This document shows positions 1 to 8,626 of a stretch of 64,000 bases of DNA, in pieces. How positions within the stretch are numbered: the stretch's first letter is position 1; each line of letters opens with the position of its first letter. A program made the translations under genes and the position numbers. The DNA comes from Sporomusaceae bacterium UBA7701 (GTDB lineage: Bacteria > Bacillota > Negativicutes > Sporomusales > UBA7701), in the NCBI GenBank assembly GCA_002482545.1, contig DLGF01000020.1:213850-277849 (forward strand), in the 5' to 3' direction. The notes beneath the pieces were generated by a model that had not been told where the DNA came from, made no database searches, and saw only the letters and a program-made list of their open reading frames with translations.

Positions 1-2
1 GC

Positions 3-122
3 GGGTGGCTGAGCTATTATAGGGAAGTGATTCCGGCGGACGGCATTTTGTATACACGCGGCGCAAAGCCGCCGGAAGAGGTCATAAATTCTCCTGGACG
101 TAGGCAAACTGTAGTATTATAA
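3..122 (+). CDS. C-terminal end of an unidentified upstream gene (partial)
   Basis: One frame is open from the left edge to a TAA at 120-122, giving about 39 residues that end in INSPGRRQTVVL. Codon use is protein-like, but I do not recognise the tail. The ktrB promoter (95-123) overlaps its last codons. A chance open frame is possible at this length. Confidence 0.35.
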   Translation, partial: GWLSYYREVIPADGILYTRGAKPPEEVINSPGRRQTVVL

Positions 123-123
123 T
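95..123 (+). promoter_or_regulatory. Probable sigma-A promoter of ktrB
   Basis: TGGACG (95-100) and a perfect TATAAT (118-123) are separated by 17 bp. This predicts transcription starting near 130, about 45 bases before the likely ktrB start codon. Confidence 0.65.
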
Positions 124-173
124 GTGTAGTTGTCAGGATAACAACCAGTAATTACCGGAAGAGAGTGAACGAT

Positions 174-1535
174 GTGACCCTTCGGGAGAATGTCGATAAT
201 CTGTTGGATATGTCCCGCTGGAAGCTAACCCCTTACCAGATTCTCGCCCTTGGCTTCGCCGGGCTTATCCTGGTTGGGGCGCTGCTTTTGACCACCCCGG
301 CGGCCTCGGCGACCGGCGAGCGGGTGAGTTTTCTGGATGCGCTTTTTACCGCCACCTCCGCGGTGTGTGTCACCGGCCTGGCGGTGGTCGATACCGGGAC
401 CCGGTTTTCGCTGTTCGGCCAAACCGTCATCCTTGGGCTGATTCAGGCAGGCGGTCTCGGCATCATGACCATGGCCACCCTGATGGCCCTCCTGATGGGC
501 AAAAGAATCCAACTGCGCGAGCGGCTCGTCATGCAGGAAGCCCTCAACCAGCTCACCATTGCCGGAGTCGTCCGGCTGACCCAGTATATCATCAAAGCTA
601 CCCTGTTGATCGAATTTGTCGGCGGAACCCTCCTGGCCTTTCACTGGTACGAGGATATGGGGGCCAAGGGCATTTACTTCGGGTACTGGCATGCCGTGTC
701 AGCCTTCTGCAACGCGGGCTTCGACCTGTTTGGCGGGGGCCGGAGCCTGACCGGCTATGTCGACGACGTTACCGTCAATCTTGTTGTCAGCAGTCTCATC
801 ATCCTCGGCAGCATCGGCTTTGTGGTCATCGCCGATGTCTGGGAGAAACGCCGGTTTCGCGCCTTTTCGCTGCATACCAAGGTAGTTTTGGTTGCGACAG
901 CCTTTTTGACAATTTTGGGCATGCTGGTCATTCTCCTGATCGAATGGGACAATCCGGCCACCATCCAGAATCTGTCGCTCAAAGGCAAGCTTCTCGCCAG
1001 CTATTTTCAGTCGGTGTCGCCGCGCAGCGCCGGGTATAATACCATTTCCATCGCCAACATGGAGAACGCCACGCTGTTCTTCATTGTCATTCTGATGTTT
1101 ATCGGCGCTTCGCCGGGATCCACCGGCGGCGGGATCAAAATAACCACGGTCGGGATCCTGGTCGCCGCGATCGGGGCTTTGATCCGCGGCAAAGAAGATG
1201 TGGAAATGTTTGAGCGGCAGATCCCCAAGACGATCGTTTATAAAGCCTTCGCCCTGGTATTTATCGCCAGCGCCATGGTCATCTTCTCCACGATGATGCT
1301 CAGTCTGAGCGAAGAGGCTCCCTTTCTCCAGATTCTGTTCGAAGTCGTTTCGGCCTTCGGCACCGCCGGGCTGACCACCGGTCTGACGGCGAGCCTGACG
1401 GCCAGCGGAAAGTTCTGGATCATTCTTACGATGTTCGCCGGGCGGGTCGGCCCGGTCACCCTGGTCCTGGCCTTGGCTATGCGCCAGCGCCGGACCGTGG
1501 TGCAGTACCCTGAGGGAAAAGTAATTATTGGTTAG
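174..1535 (+). CDS. ktrB: Potassium uptake protein, Trk/Ktr family membrane subunit (KtrB)
   Basis: Na+- or K+-coupled potassium channel subunit of the plasma membrane, about 453 aa. It has the four pseudo-repeated membrane-pore-membrane units of the Trk/Ktr/HKT superfamily. The pore loops can be read as TSAVCVTGL, SAFCNAGFDLF, SPRSAGYNT and SAFGTAGLTTG, each carrying the filter glycine. A glycine-rich gating segment (GASPGSTGGGIK) follows the third pore. GTG 174 is preferred because GGAAGAG (157-163) lies 10 bases upstream; an in-frame GTG at 165 sits directly on this ribosome site. ktrA, the cytosolic gating subunit, follows after 12 bp, so this is a ktrBA operon. Confidence 0.93.
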   Translation: MTLRENVDNLLDMSRWKLTPYQILALGFAGLILVGALLLTTPAASATGERVSFLDALFTATSAVCVTGLAVVDTGTRFSLFGQTVILGLIQAGGLGIMTMATLMALLMGKRIQLRERLVMQEALNQLTIAGVVRLTQYIIKATLLIEFVGGTLLAFHWYEDMGAKGIYFGYWHAVSAFCNAGFDLFGGGRSLTGYVDDVTVNLVVSSLIILGSIGFVVIADVWEKRRFRAFSLHTKVVLVATAFLTILGMLVILLIEWDNPATIQNLSLKGKLLASYFQSVSPRSAGYNTISIANMENATLFFIVILMFIGASPGSTGGGIKITTVGILVAAIGALIRGKEDVEMFERQIPKTIVYKAFALVFIASAMVIFSTMMLSLSEEAPFLQILFEVVSAFGTAGLTTGLTASLTASGKFWIILTMFAGRVGPVTLVLALAMRQRRTVVQYPEGKVIIG

Positions 1536-1547
1536 AGGTGTCGTAGT

Positions 1548-2210
1548 ATGGCAAAAAAACTAAAGCAGTTCGCGGTTATCGGCCTGGGGCGCTTCGGCAG
1601 CAGCGTCGCCCGCACGCTCTTCGAAGCGGGACATGAGGTTTTGGCGATCGACGCCGATGTGGAGCAGGTCCAGAAGTTCAGCGACGATGTCACCCATGTC
1701 GTCCAGGCCGACACCACCGACGAAAATTCGCTGAAGGCGCTGGGCATCCGGAATTTCGACGTCGTGGTCGTCGCCATCGGCGAGGATATGCAGGCCAACG
1801 TGCTTACCACCTTGCTGGTGAAGGAACTGGGGGTTCCCTTCATTGTCGCCAAGGCCCGCAACGAACTGCACGGGAAAATGCTGGAGAAGATCGGCGCCGA
1901 CCGGGTGGTGTATCCCGAGCGGGATATGGGGATGCGGGTGGCCCACAACCTGGTCTCCACCAACGTGCTCGACTTCATCGAGCTTTCGCCGAATCTCAGC
2001 CTCGTCGAGGTGGCCGCTCCCCGGGCCCTGGTCGGCCGCAGCCTGGCCGAGGCCAATCTGCGGGCCCAGTACGGCGTCAATGTAGTGGCGATGAAACGGG
2101 ACGACGAGATCATCGTTCCCCCGCTGCCCAGCGAAAAAATCCGGGACAGCGACATTCTGATCCTGGTAGGCGGCACAGCCGGCATTCATAAACTGGAGGA
2201 ACTGGAATGA
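1548..2210 (+). CDS. ktrA: Potassium uptake regulatory subunit KtrA (RCK domain)
   Basis: Cytoplasmic RCK protein of 220 aa that forms the ring gating KtrB in response to nucleotides. The N-terminal Rossmann fold shows GLGRFGSS near residues 12-19 and an acidic beta-2 end (AIDAD), typical of an ATP/NAD-binding TrkA_N domain. Residues from about 140 onward form the TrkA_C domain (IELSPNLSLVEVAAP, then a GRSLAEANLR segment). The start ATG lies 12 bp after ktrB. Its last codons overlap the downstream methyltransferase by 4 bases (ATGA), so translation is probably coupled. Confidence 0.93.
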   Translation: MAKKLKQFAVIGLGRFGSSVARTLFEAGHEVLAIDADVEQVQKFSDDVTHVVQADTTDENSLKALGIRNFDVVVVAIGEDMQANVLTTLLVKELGVPFIVAKARNELHGKMLEKIGADRVVYPERDMGMRVAHNLVSTNVLDFIELSPNLSLVEVAAPRALVGRSLAEANLRAQYGVNVVAMKRDDEIIVPPLPSEKIRDSDILILVGGTAGIHKLEELE

Positions 2211-3022
2211 CCGGACCCATCGCCAGTCCCCAGAATCAACTGATAAAAACCATAGCCTCCCTAAAGTACAAGAAGCACCGGGATGAACTGGGGCTGTTCG
2301 CCGTGGAGGGCGTCCGGTCGGCCGAGGAACTGGTCGCCTCCGACTGGCAGACGGAAGTGTGCCTGTTCACCGAAGCCGCCGCTTCCCAGGCAAGGGTTCG
2401 GAGCCTGCTCACGCTGCTGGCTGAAAAACACTGCCGCACGGTGCCGGTGACGGATGCGGTTTTCAACAGGATAACGGACACCGAGAAACCCCAGGGCATT
2501 ATGCTGGTCGCAAGGCAGCGCCGCTGGGGTCTTGCCGATCTGCTGTCGCCTTCCGGCGGCGCTTCGCCGCTTCTGGTCGTGCTGGACGGCATCCAGGACC
2601 CCGGCAATGTGGGAACCGTCATCCGTACGGCGGACGCCGCCGGCGCGACCGGCGTGCTGCTCCTGAAAAACTGCGCCGATCCCTTTTCCGGGAAAACCGT
2701 CCGGTCGACCATGGGGTCGCTGTTTCATCTGCCGATCGCCAGCGATGTGTCCCGGGACGAGTTTTTGTCCGCCATAGCCCTGCAGCCGGTGAATCTGGCG
2801 GTCACCTCCCTGGAGGCGGCGACCCCCTACCACCAGGCGGATCTGGCCGGAGCGACCGCCGTGGTTTTCGGCAACGAAGGCCAGGGGGTCGGGCCGGAAC
2901 TGATCGCGGCTGCGGACTGCCGGCTCATTATTCCCTTGTACGGCCGGGCCGAGTCCCTCAACGTCGCGGTCGCGGCCGGCGTTGTGCTCTACGAGGCGGC
3001 GCGCCAGCGCTCAGCCTTGTAA
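2207..3022 (+). CDS. TrmH/SpoU family rRNA 2'-O-methyltransferase
   Basis: SAM-dependent RNA ribose methyltransferase of the SPOUT class, 271 aa. An N-terminal substrate-binding domain (to about residue 100) is followed by the SpoU fold. The three knot motifs are visible: DPGNVGTVIRTADAAG, VVFGNEGQGV and PLYGRAESLNVAVAAG. The place directly upstream of pheST matches Bacillus ysgA, so 23S rRNA is the likely substrate, by synteny only. The start overlaps the ktrA stop. The stop codon itself lies in the -35 region of the next promoter. Confidence 0.9.
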   Translation: MTGPIASPQNQLIKTIASLKYKKHRDELGLFAVEGVRSAEELVASDWQTEVCLFTEAAASQARVRSLLTLLAEKHCRTVPVTDAVFNRITDTEKPQGIMLVARQRRWGLADLLSPSGGASPLLVVLDGIQDPGNVGTVIRTADAAGATGVLLLKNCADPFSGKTVRSTMGSLFHLPIASDVSRDEFLSAIALQPVNLAVTSLEAATPYHQADLAGATAVVFGNEGQGVGPELIAAADCRLIIPLYGRAESLNVAVAAGVVLYEAARQRSAL

Positions 3023-3045
3023 TTTAAAGTCCGATATGCTATAAT
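3017..3045 (+). promoter_or_regulatory. Sigma-A promoter upstream of yqzL and pheST
   Basis: TTGTAA (3017-3022) and TATAAT (3040-3045) with 17 bp spacing. The -35 hexamer overlaps the stop codon of the upstream methyltransferase gene. Confidence 0.7.
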
Positions 3046-3099
3046 ACGTTTAGCAATGCACCTGTAATTTCCATGATAGGCAGAGAGGGTGTGGTCTCA

Positions 3100-3189
3100 T
3101 TGGTGACCGCCGATTTCTTGTGGAAGATATTTGAAGCCACCGGTTCCATTGCTGCGTATTTGTTGTATAAGCGACTTATGGTTCAATAA
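3100..3189 (+). CDS. YqzL-like small protein
   Basis: A 29-codon gene reading from TTG 3100 (in-frame GTG at 3091 and 3103 are alternatives) to TAA 3187-3189. The peptide contains ADFLWKIFEATGSIAAYLLY, which matches the YqzL small-protein pattern (FxWKxFxxTGxIxxYLLxK) as I recall it from Bacilli and Clostridia, where it is often 40-50 aa. AGAGAGGG (3082-3089) lies 10 bases before the TTG. Function is unknown in the family. It sits between the promoter at 3017-3045 and the pheS T-box, and a second possible promoter for the T-box lies in its 3' end. Confidence 0.72.
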   Translation: MVTADFLWKIFEATGSIAAYLLYKRLMVQ

Positions 3190-3192
3190 TAT
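3163..3192 (+). promoter_or_regulatory. Possible separate promoter for the T-box/pheST transcript
   Basis: TTGTAT (3163-3168) and TAATAT (3187-3192) with 18 bp spacing, inside the end of the yqzL-like gene. The predicted start near 3199 coincides with the 5' end of the T-box structure, which is the argument for it. The hexamers are imperfect. Confidence 0.4.
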
Positions 3193-3196
3193 TATT

Positions 3197-3432
3197 AGGC
3201 AATGACGGAGAGAGTACGCCGAGTCGGGTTTCTACAGGGAGGCTGCCGCCGGAGACTGAGAGCGGCGCTGAGAGCTGGCGGCCGAAGTTCACTCCCGAGC
3301 TTCCGGACTGAAGGGATTTTTCCTGGGTAGGCCGGACGGTGTTCCCCGTTAAAGGATAGACGAGTACACAATTAGGGTGGTACCGCGGAAGAAATGGCTT
3401 TCGCCCCTTGAGGGCGGGGGTCTTTTTTATTT
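3197..3432 (+). ncRNA. T-box leader, predicted tRNA-Phe responsive
   Basis: The leader upstream of pheS carries the diagnostic T-box AGGGTGGTACCGCG at 3374-3387. It also has a GAGAGAGTA element near its 5' end (about 3208-3216) and a terminator at 3402-3430 (CGCCC/GGGCG stem followed by TCTTTTTT). In stem I, GGGAGGCTGCC near 3237-3247 pairs with GGCGGCC (3278-3284) and CTCCC (3292-3296). The internal loop between the arms contains TTC at 3288-3290 followed by A, a phenylalanine specifier. Uncharged tRNA-Phe should pair with TTC and with the T-box bulge, blocking the terminator and raising pheST expression. Confidence 0.92.
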
Positions 3433-3465
3433 TCGCATAAACTCTCGATAATGCAGGAGGCGTGT

Positions 3466-4488
3466 ATGGAACAGCAACTGAAAGCGCTGCGGGAAGCGGC
3501 AATCGCCGAGCTGGCCCGGGTGACCGACCTGGAGGAGGCTCATGACCTCCGCGTCAAGTATCTGGGGCGCAAAGGCAGCCTGACCACGGTATTGCGGGGA
3601 TTGGGCGGACTCAGCCCCGAAGAGCGCCCGCGCATCGGCCAGATTGTCAACGAGCTGCGGGATGAACTGGAGGACCAGATCAATCAGAAAGCGGCGGACC
3701 TCAAAAAAGCCGAACTCAACCGGAAGATTGCCGCCGAGCGGATCGACGTCACGCTGCCCGGCCGCCGGGCCCGGCTGGGGCACCGCCATCCGGTGACGCT
3801 GACCGTCGGGCGGATCAAGAGCATCTTTATGCGGATGGGCTTCAGCGTGGCGGAAGGGTCGGAAGTCGAGACCGACTATTATAACTTTGAACTCCTCAAC
3901 ATGCCGCCCGACCACCCGGCCAGGGATATGCAGGATTCCTTTTATATCACGCCCGAAATCTTGCTGAGGACCCATACCTCGCCGGTTCAAGCCCGGACGA
4001 TGCAGGCCGCCGGGCCGAATGCGCCGGTCCGGGTCATTGTTCCCGGCAAAACCTACCGCTGCGATTATGATGCGACCCATTCGCCCATGTTTCACCAGGT
4101 CGAGGGACTGGTGATCGACAAGGGGATCAGTTTCGCCGACCTCAAGGGAACGCTGGATTTGTTCGCCAAAGAGATGTTCGGCAGCAGCGTGCGGACCCGG
4201 TTCCGTCCCAGCTTTTTCCCGTTCACCGAGCCGAGCGCCGAGGTGGACATTTCCTGTGTAATCTGCGGCGGCAGCGGCTGCCGGGTATGCAAGGGCTCGG
4301 GCTGGCTGGAGATATTGGGTTCCGGGATGACCCACCCCCGGGTTTTGGAATTGTCGGGCTACGATCCGTCCCAAGTCAGCGGTTTCGCCTTCGGGATGGG
4401 CGTGGAGCGGATTGCGATGCTGGTATACGGCATCGACGACCTCCGGCTGTTCTACGAAAATGACCTGCGCTTCCTGGCGCAATTCTAA
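3466..4488 (+). CDS. pheS: Phenylalanyl-tRNA synthetase alpha subunit
   Basis: Class II aminoacyl-tRNA synthetase catalytic subunit, 340 aa, the usual length. Residues 1-90 form the tRNA-binding coiled coil. The catalytic core carries the motif 2 region (YRCDYDATHSPMFHQVEG) and motif 3 (GFAFGMGVERIAML). ATG 3466 is chosen because AGGAGG (3455-3460) stands 5 bases upstream; an in-frame ATG at 3451 has no such site. Expression should be set by the T-box. pheT follows after 17 bp, giving the alpha2-beta2 enzyme. Confidence 0.97.
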   Translation: MEQQLKALREAAIAELARVTDLEEAHDLRVKYLGRKGSLTTVLRGLGGLSPEERPRIGQIVNELRDELEDQINQKAADLKKAELNRKIAAERIDVTLPGRRARLGHRHPVTLTVGRIKSIFMRMGFSVAEGSEVETDYYNFELLNMPPDHPARDMQDSFYITPEILLRTHTSPVQARTMQAAGPNAPVRVIVPGKTYRCDYDATHSPMFHQVEGLVIDKGISFADLKGTLDLFAKEMFGSSVRTRFRPSFFPFTEPSAEVDISCVICGGSGCRVCKGSGWLEILGSGMTHPRVLELSGYDPSQVSGFAFGMGVERIAMLVYGIDDLRLFYENDLRFLAQF

Positions 4489-4505
4489 CGAGAGGGGGAT
4501 GACGA

Positions 4506-6935
4506 ATGCGCGCATCGATAAAATGGCTTAAAGACTACGTTGAATTCAGCCAGACGCCGGAAGAACTGGCCGAGATGATGACCATGGCGGGGCTGGAGGT
4601 CGACGCGATTGAATACCTGGGCAGGGAGATTGAAAAGGTCGTTACCGGCAGACTGACGGATGTTTCCCCTCACCCCAACGCCGACCGGCTGCTGGTGTGC
4701 AAGGTGGATACGGGCGGGGAGCGCCTGACGATCTGCACCGGCGCCACCAACGTCAAAGCGGGAGACGTGGTTCCGGTCGCTCTGGTCGGCGCCAAGCTGC
4801 CCAACGGGGTGGAAATCGGCGCCACCAATTTCCGGGGCGTTGATTCCCAGGGGATGCTCTGCTCGGCCGACGAGCTGGTTACCGACAGCAAGATTCTGCC
4901 GCCCGACGCCAAAGAAGGCATCCTCATCCTGTCCGCCGACACTCCCGTCGGCGTGGACCCCCGGCCCTTTCTGGGCCTGGACGATGTGGTGCTGGAGTTT
5001 GGGCTGACCCCCAACCGGGCCGACTGCTTCAGCGTCATCGGACTGGCGCGGGAAGTGGCGGCCCTGACCGGCGGGACGCTGAAGAGACCCATGCTGTCGC
5101 TCCGGGAAGAAGGGGAGGGCAAGACCGCCGCGCTGACCAGCGTGGCGATCGAGGATATCTCTCTGTGCCCACGTTTCACCGCCCGTATTCTCAAGGATAT
5201 CAAGATCGGCCCTTCGCCGCTTTGGCTCCAGCACCGCATTCAGGCCGCCGGCATGCGCCCCATCAACAACGTGGTGGATGTCACCAACTTTGTCATGCTG
5301 GAGATGGGCATGCCGATGCACGCCTATGATTACAATTTGCTCGCCAAGCATAGCATTACAGTCCGGCGGGCCAATCCCGGCGAGCGGCTGACCACGCTGG
5401 ACGGGACAAAACGGGAGCTCAGCCCCGACATGCTGGTTATTGCCGACGCCGTCCAGGCGGTCGGCATCGCCGGGGTCATGGGCGGTCTGGCCACCGAAGT
5501 GACCGCCAGGACGCAGACGGTCCTGTTGGAGGCCGCCTCGTTCGACGGCGCAAGCATCCGTCGGACTTCCCGCGCCCTCGGCCTGCGCTCCGAAGCTTCC
5601 GGGCGGTTTGAGCGGGGAATCGACACCGCCAACCTCATCCGGGCGCTCGACCGGGCGGCCAAGCTTCTCGAGGATATGGGCGCCTGCAAAGTCTGCCCGG
5701 GCGTGGTGGACAACTATCCCGGCGTCCAGCTTCCCCGCCAGGTCCGGTTCGTTCCGGAAAAGATCAACGCCTATCTCGGCATCGACGTGCCGGCGGCCAA
5801 AATGGCGGAAATGCTGCGGCGCCTCGACTTTGACGTCGAAATCCAAAAAGACAAGGTTCAGGTCACCGTGCCCACCTGGCGGGGGGACGTGACGCGCGAA
5901 GCCGACATCAGCGAAGAGATAGCCCGCCTGTACGGCTATGACAATATTCCTGCCACGCTGCCCGACGGCAAAGTGGTCAGGGGCGAGCAGCGCTACGCCA
6001 CAACCATCGCCGATTACGCCCGAGACAGCCTCTCCGCCAATGGCTTCAGCGAAATCGTGACCTACAGCTTCGCCCATCCGGCGGTATATGACAAATTGGG
6101 CGTACCGGCCGGCGATGAGCTGCGCCGGGGCATTCCCATCATGAATCCCATTACCGACGAGTTTCCGGAGCTCAGGACCACCTTGATGGGCGGCGTGCTT
6201 CAGACGGTGGCCGCCAACCTGGCCCGCAAGAATGACGATCTGGCCATCTATGAGCTCAGCTCGGTCTATCGCCCGGCCGGCCTTCCCCTGACGGAACTGC
6301 CCGCCGAACCGCTGATGCTCTGCGGCGCGCTCTGCGGAAAGCGCTTCGAGCCTGCCTGGAATCAGCTGCGGGACGCGGTGGATTTCTATGACATCAAGGG
6401 CGCGGTGGAAGAGCTCCTGGCGAAACTGGGAATCGCCGGCTACGAAGTGCGCGCCGGCGAATACCTGGCCATGCATCCCGGCAAGACGGCCCTTTTCGTC
6501 AAGGAGGGAGAGATTCTGGGCGCGGCCGGGGAACTTCACCCCGGTGTTCAGGACGCCTTTGGCCTCAGCCGGAAGGTGTATCTCTTTGAACTGGACTTTG
6601 AACGTCTGGTCCACCACGCGGCCTTGATCAGCCGGTACCGGCAACTGCCTAAATTTCCGGCGATCAGCCGCGATCTTGCGATCATCCTGCCGGAGACCGT
6701 CCCGGCCGCTGCAGTGTCCGAAGCCATTCGCGAAGCGGGAGGAGAGCTGCTGGCCGATGTGCGGCTGTTTGATGTGTACACCGGCGACCCGGTGCCGCCC
6801 GGAGCCCGCAGCCTGGCCTATTCGCTGACTTTCCGCTCGGCGGGCCGCACTCTTACCGACGACGAAGTGGAAGAGCATCATCGGGCCATCGTGGCGTATC
6901 TGGACAATAAGCTGGGAGCCAAGCTCAGGCTCTAA
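4506..6935 (+). CDS. pheT: Phenylalanyl-tRNA synthetase beta subunit
   Basis: Structural, tRNA-binding and editing subunit, 809 aa, full length. Domains in order: an EMAP/tRNA-binding OB fold at about 40-150 (HPNADRLLVCKVD), a B3/B4 editing module at about 210-385, B5 at about 400-475, a core domain, and the ferredoxin-fold anticodon-binding domain in the last 95 residues (PKFPAISRDLAIIL to the end). A GAGAGGGGGATG site precedes the start. A strong terminator at 6977-7009 ends the operon. Confidence 0.97.
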   Translation: MRASIKWLKDYVEFSQTPEELAEMMTMAGLEVDAIEYLGREIEKVVTGRLTDVSPHPNADRLLVCKVDTGGERLTICTGATNVKAGDVVPVALVGAKLPNGVEIGATNFRGVDSQGMLCSADELVTDSKILPPDAKEGILILSADTPVGVDPRPFLGLDDVVLEFGLTPNRADCFSVIGLAREVAALTGGTLKRPMLSLREEGEGKTAALTSVAIEDISLCPRFTARILKDIKIGPSPLWLQHRIQAAGMRPINNVVDVTNFVMLEMGMPMHAYDYNLLAKHSITVRRANPGERLTTLDGTKRELSPDMLVIADAVQAVGIAGVMGGLATEVTARTQTVLLEAASFDGASIRRTSRALGLRSEASGRFERGIDTANLIRALDRAAKLLEDMGACKVCPGVVDNYPGVQLPRQVRFVPEKINAYLGIDVPAAKMAEMLRRLDFDVEIQKDKVQVTVPTWRGDVTREADISEEIARLYGYDNIPATLPDGKVVRGEQRYATTIADYARDSLSANGFSEIVTYSFAHPAVYDKLGVPAGDELRRGIPIMNPITDEFPELRTTLMGGVLQTVAANLARKNDDLAIYELSSVYRPAGLPLTELPAEPLMLCGALCGKRFEPAWNQLRDAVDFYDIKGAVEELLAKLGIAGYEVRAGEYLAMHPGKTALFVKEGEILGAAGELHPGVQDAFGLSRKVYLFELDFERLVHHAALISRYRQLPKFPAISRDLAIILPETVPAAAVSEAIREAGGELLADVRLFDVYTGDPVPPGARSLAYSLTFRSAGRTLTDDEVEEHHRAIVAYLDNKLGAKLRL

Positions 6936-6976
6936 CATTCGTGACAACCGGCCGGCAGGGCCCATAACGAAGTTCA

Positions 6977-7009
6977 ATGCCTGGGGGCGAAAACCCCAGG
7001 CATTTTTTT
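6977..7009 (+). terminator. Terminator after pheT
   Basis: ATGCCTGGGG and CCCCAGGCAT form a perfect 10-bp stem around a short A-rich loop, followed by seven T. Confidence 0.92.
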
Positions 7010-7025
7010 GCCTTGAATTGGGAAT

Positions 7026-7051
7026 ACTGTGACTGCCAAGCATATCACAGT
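7026..7051 (+). promoter_or_regulatory. 7-bp inverted repeat before the amino acid permease gene
   Basis: ACTGTGA (7026-7032) and TCACAGT (7045-7051) are perfect inverted copies separated by 12 bases. They end six bases before the AGGAGG ribosome site. This could be an operator or an mRNA hairpin. The half sites resemble TGTGA/TCACA of CRP-type regulators, but the spacing is too wide for a classic CRP/FNR site. Confidence 0.4.
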
Positions 7052-7068
7052 TTAAGAGGAGGCACGTC

Positions 7069-8466
7069 ATGGATATAATGCGGACAAAAAGCATTGATGA
7101 GTTGCGAGCGGGGGCGGAAAAGCAGGGGCTGAAGAAAACCCTCGGAGCGCTCGACCTCGTAATGCTGGGCATCGGCTGCATCATCGGAACGGGCATTTTC
7201 GTGCTTACGGGGGTGGCGGCGGCCAAATACGCCGGTCCGGCCCTCATGTTGTCTTTTGTGCTCTCGGGAGCGGCCTGCACCTTTGCGGCCCTGGCCTACG
7301 CCGAACTGGCGGCGGTCGTGCCGATAGCCGGCAGCGCCTATACCTACTCCTACGCCGCGCTCGGGGAAATCATCGCCTGGATCGTGGGCTGGAACCTCAT
7401 CCTGGAATATTCCGTCGGCTCCAGCGCCGTGGCCGCCGGCTGGTCGGGCTATGTGGTCGGTCTCTTGAAATCAGGCGGTATTGAGCTGAGCAAGACTTAC
7501 ACCGCCGTGCCGGCCGACGGGGGCGTGGTCAATCTTCCGGCCATGTTCATCGCCATTTTTCTTAGCTTTCTCCTGGTGCGGGGCACCAAGGAAAGCGCGA
7601 CCCTCAACAGAATCCTGGTATATATAAAACTGGCCGCGGTGTTGATTTTCCTCCTGCTGGCGGGCCCGAAGGTCAACCCGGCCAACTGGTCGCCCTTCAT
7701 GCCCTTTGGCTTCAGCGGCGTGGCGGCCGGGGCGGCGATCATCTTCTTCGCCTATATCGGCTTTGACGCGGTGGCCACGGCTGCGGAGGAGTGCCGCAAT
7801 CCCAACCGCGATTTGCCGGTCGGCATCGTCGGCTCGCTCGTCGTCTGCACGATTTTGTATATCGTCGTGGCAGGGGTTCTGACCGGCATAGTTCCCTACT
7901 ACGAGCTCAATAACGCCGAGCCTGTCGCCTATGCGCTGAGGGCCATCGGCTATAACATGGGCTCGGCGCTGGTCGGCACCGGGGCCATCGCCGGCATCAC
8001 CACCGTCTTGCTGGTATTGATGTACGGTCAGACCCGGGTCTTTTTCGCCATGTCCCGCGACGGCCTCATTCCCCACGGCATCTGCAAAATTCATCCGGTA
8101 TACGGCACACCGCATGTTATTACCCTCGTGGCCGGGATTGCCGTGGCGCTCATCGCCGGCTTCACCCCCATCGGGATCATCGCCGAGCTGACCAACATCG
8201 GAACGCTCTTTGCCTTCGTGGTGTCGGCCATCGGCGTCTGGGTGCTGCGATCGTCCCGTCCCGACCTTCCCCGTCCCTTCCGTTGCCCGGCGGTGCCGAT
8301 CGTTGCCCCGCTGGCGGTCATTTCCTGCAGCTACCTGATGTACAACCTGCCGGTGGAAACCTGGATCCGTTTCGGCGTGTGGTCGGCCATCGGCTTTGCG
8401 GTGTATTTCGCCTATGGCTACCGCAACAGCCTGCTGAATAGGTCGCCCCAGCCGGCCAAAAAGTAA
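7069..8466 (+). CDS. APC-family amino acid permease
   Basis: Integral membrane amino acid transporter of the APC superfamily, 465 aa, with about 12 hydrophobic segments. The first carries GIGCIIGTGIFVLTG, the unwound substrate-binding helix of the cationic amino acid/YfnA-like subgroup, and FAYIGFDAVATAAEE is the matching TM6 signature. The substrate cannot be read from sequence. AGGAGG at 7057-7062 supports ATG 7069. It is a single-gene unit between terminators at 6977-7009 and 8477-8507, with an inverted repeat at 7026-7051 in its leader. Confidence 0.9.
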   Translation: MDIMRTKSIDELRAGAEKQGLKKTLGALDLVMLGIGCIIGTGIFVLTGVAAAKYAGPALMLSFVLSGAACTFAALAYAELAAVVPIAGSAYTYSYAALGEIIAWIVGWNLILEYSVGSSAVAAGWSGYVVGLLKSGGIELSKTYTAVPADGGVVNLPAMFIAIFLSFLLVRGTKESATLNRILVYIKLAAVLIFLLLAGPKVNPANWSPFMPFGFSGVAAGAAIIFFAYIGFDAVATAAEECRNPNRDLPVGIVGSLVVCTILYIVVAGVLTGIVPYYELNNAEPVAYALRAIGYNMGSALVGTGAIAGITTVLLVLMYGQTRVFFAMSRDGLIPHGICKIHPVYGTPHVITLVAGIAVALIAGFTPIGIIAELTNIGTLFAFVVSAIGVWVLRSSRPDLPRPFRCPAVPIVAPLAVISCSYLMYNLPVETWIRFGVWSAIGFAVYFAYGYRNSLLNRSPQPAKK

Positions 8467-8476
8467 CGGCCTCTTT

Positions 8477-8507
8477 AAGGCAGTCTGTCCCATCAGGCTG
8501 CCTTTTT
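8477..8507 (+). terminator. Terminator after the permease gene
   Basis: AAGGCAGTCTG (8477-8487) pairs with CAGGCTGCCTT (8494-8504) with one G-T wobble, followed by T residues. Confidence 0.85.
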
Positions 8508-8626
8508 CCGTAGAAAAACGGGGCGCCGGGAAAAAAGGCGGCAAGGCGCGCCTGAAGCAGGAAAACGGGCCGGCGGCACGAATTGTTAAGAGAAAGAGTG
8601 CCGCGGGTTGGGTGAAGGAAATGACA

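Noticed and set aside
7026..7051. CRP/FNR site before the permease gene
   Set aside because: Half sites TGTGA/TCACA are right but the spacer is 16 instead of 6 bases between these cores.
4485..7280. 931-codon minus-strand open frame over pheT
   Set aside because: Antisense of an unmistakable pheT; long shadows are expected at this GC content.
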